A DNA stretch of 64,000 nucleotides from positions 62,001 through 126,000 of the forward strand of contig CAIJLZ010000013.1 in NCBI GenBank assembly GCA_903821605.1, given 5' to 3'. Of the stretch, positions 63,111-64,000 are shown piece after piece. Position 1 is the stretch's first letter; each line of letters opens with the position of its first letter. The notes under the pieces were generated by a model. It saw only the letters and a list, made by a program, of their open reading frames with translations. It had not been told where the DNA came from and did not search any database. The position numbers and the translations under genes are program-made. The stretch comes from an uncultured Sphingomonadales bacterium (lineage in GTDB: Bacteria; Pseudomonadota; Alphaproteobacteria; Sphingomonadales; Sphingomonadaceae).

Positions 63111-63124
63111 GCGTGGTTTTCCGG

Positions 63125-64000
<876 letters not shown>

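Overview
The window is a dense, high-GC alphaproteobacterial chromosome segment, most likely from Sphingomonadales (Sphingomonadaceae). The evidence is the chvI-chvG-hprK-rapZ-EIIA-HPr regulatory PTS operon, a CcrM (GANTC) methyltransferase, a short C-terminal-only HprK, the gene order ctaC-ctaD-ctaB-small ORF-ctaG-ctaE-DUF983-SURF1-thrC, the order nadA-arsC-nadC, and stem-loop repeats of the TCATGCTGAAC...GTTTCAGCATGACGA type. Nearly everything is core chromosome. I see no rRNA, tRNA, prophage, insertion sequence, CRISPR array or integration module, so this is an ordinary housekeeping region with a few local oddities.

Layout. 1-9.5 kb, minus strand: ilvD; then rsh-hom-glpX (stringent response, homoserine dehydrogenase, fructose bisphosphatase) ending in a clear terminator; then ccmA-ccmB-methyltransferase-DUF2807. 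9.5-15 kb: a repeat-rich ccmA/phhB intergenic region, truA-fmt (minus), then recR, def and rmuC (plus), followed by a 3x107-bp tandem palindromic repeat. 15-20.3 kb, minus: trmH-like gene and the chvIG/PTS operon, its members joined by ATGA/GTGA overlaps. 20.4-25.7 kb, minus: folP, ccrM (behind an unusually dense GANTC cluster) and acnA. 25.9-29.6 kb, minus: pyrE, a beta-lactamase-fold protein lacking catalytic residues, pdxJ, acpS, lepB.

29.8-39.7 kb, plus: the cytochrome c oxidase operon with assembly factors, running into thrC, an M16 peptidase and a DPPKY methyltransferase. 39.7-44.5 kb, minus: nadA-arsC-nadC, a vestige resembling the end of an APS kinase gene, cysQ, an MBL hydrolase and a stand-alone JAMM protein. 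44.5-54.5 kb, mixed: rluD, rpoH, a 49-aa ORF, an LplT-like MFS protein, hisI, purF-SDR, thrB-rnhA, ispH, a lipoprotein and an NsrR-like regulator. 54.5-60.9 kb, plus: a tandem glycine riboswitch driving gcvT-gcvH-gcvPA-gcvPB, then ppx. 60.9-64 kb: DUF4170, MlaC-like, a four-gene envelope cluster resembling enterobacterial yqjD-yqjE-yqjK (minus), and the start of eno (plus).

The most notable points are eight GANTC sites in about 156 bp upstream of ccrM, the pseudo-beta-lactamase inside a biosynthetic operon, the cysC-like remnant whose stop codon still overlaps the cysQ start, the tandem palindromic repeat array, and the direct repeats bracketing the ccmA/phhB intergenic element. I did not find a convincing wholly new multi-gene system. 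All family assignments come from reading motifs by eye.
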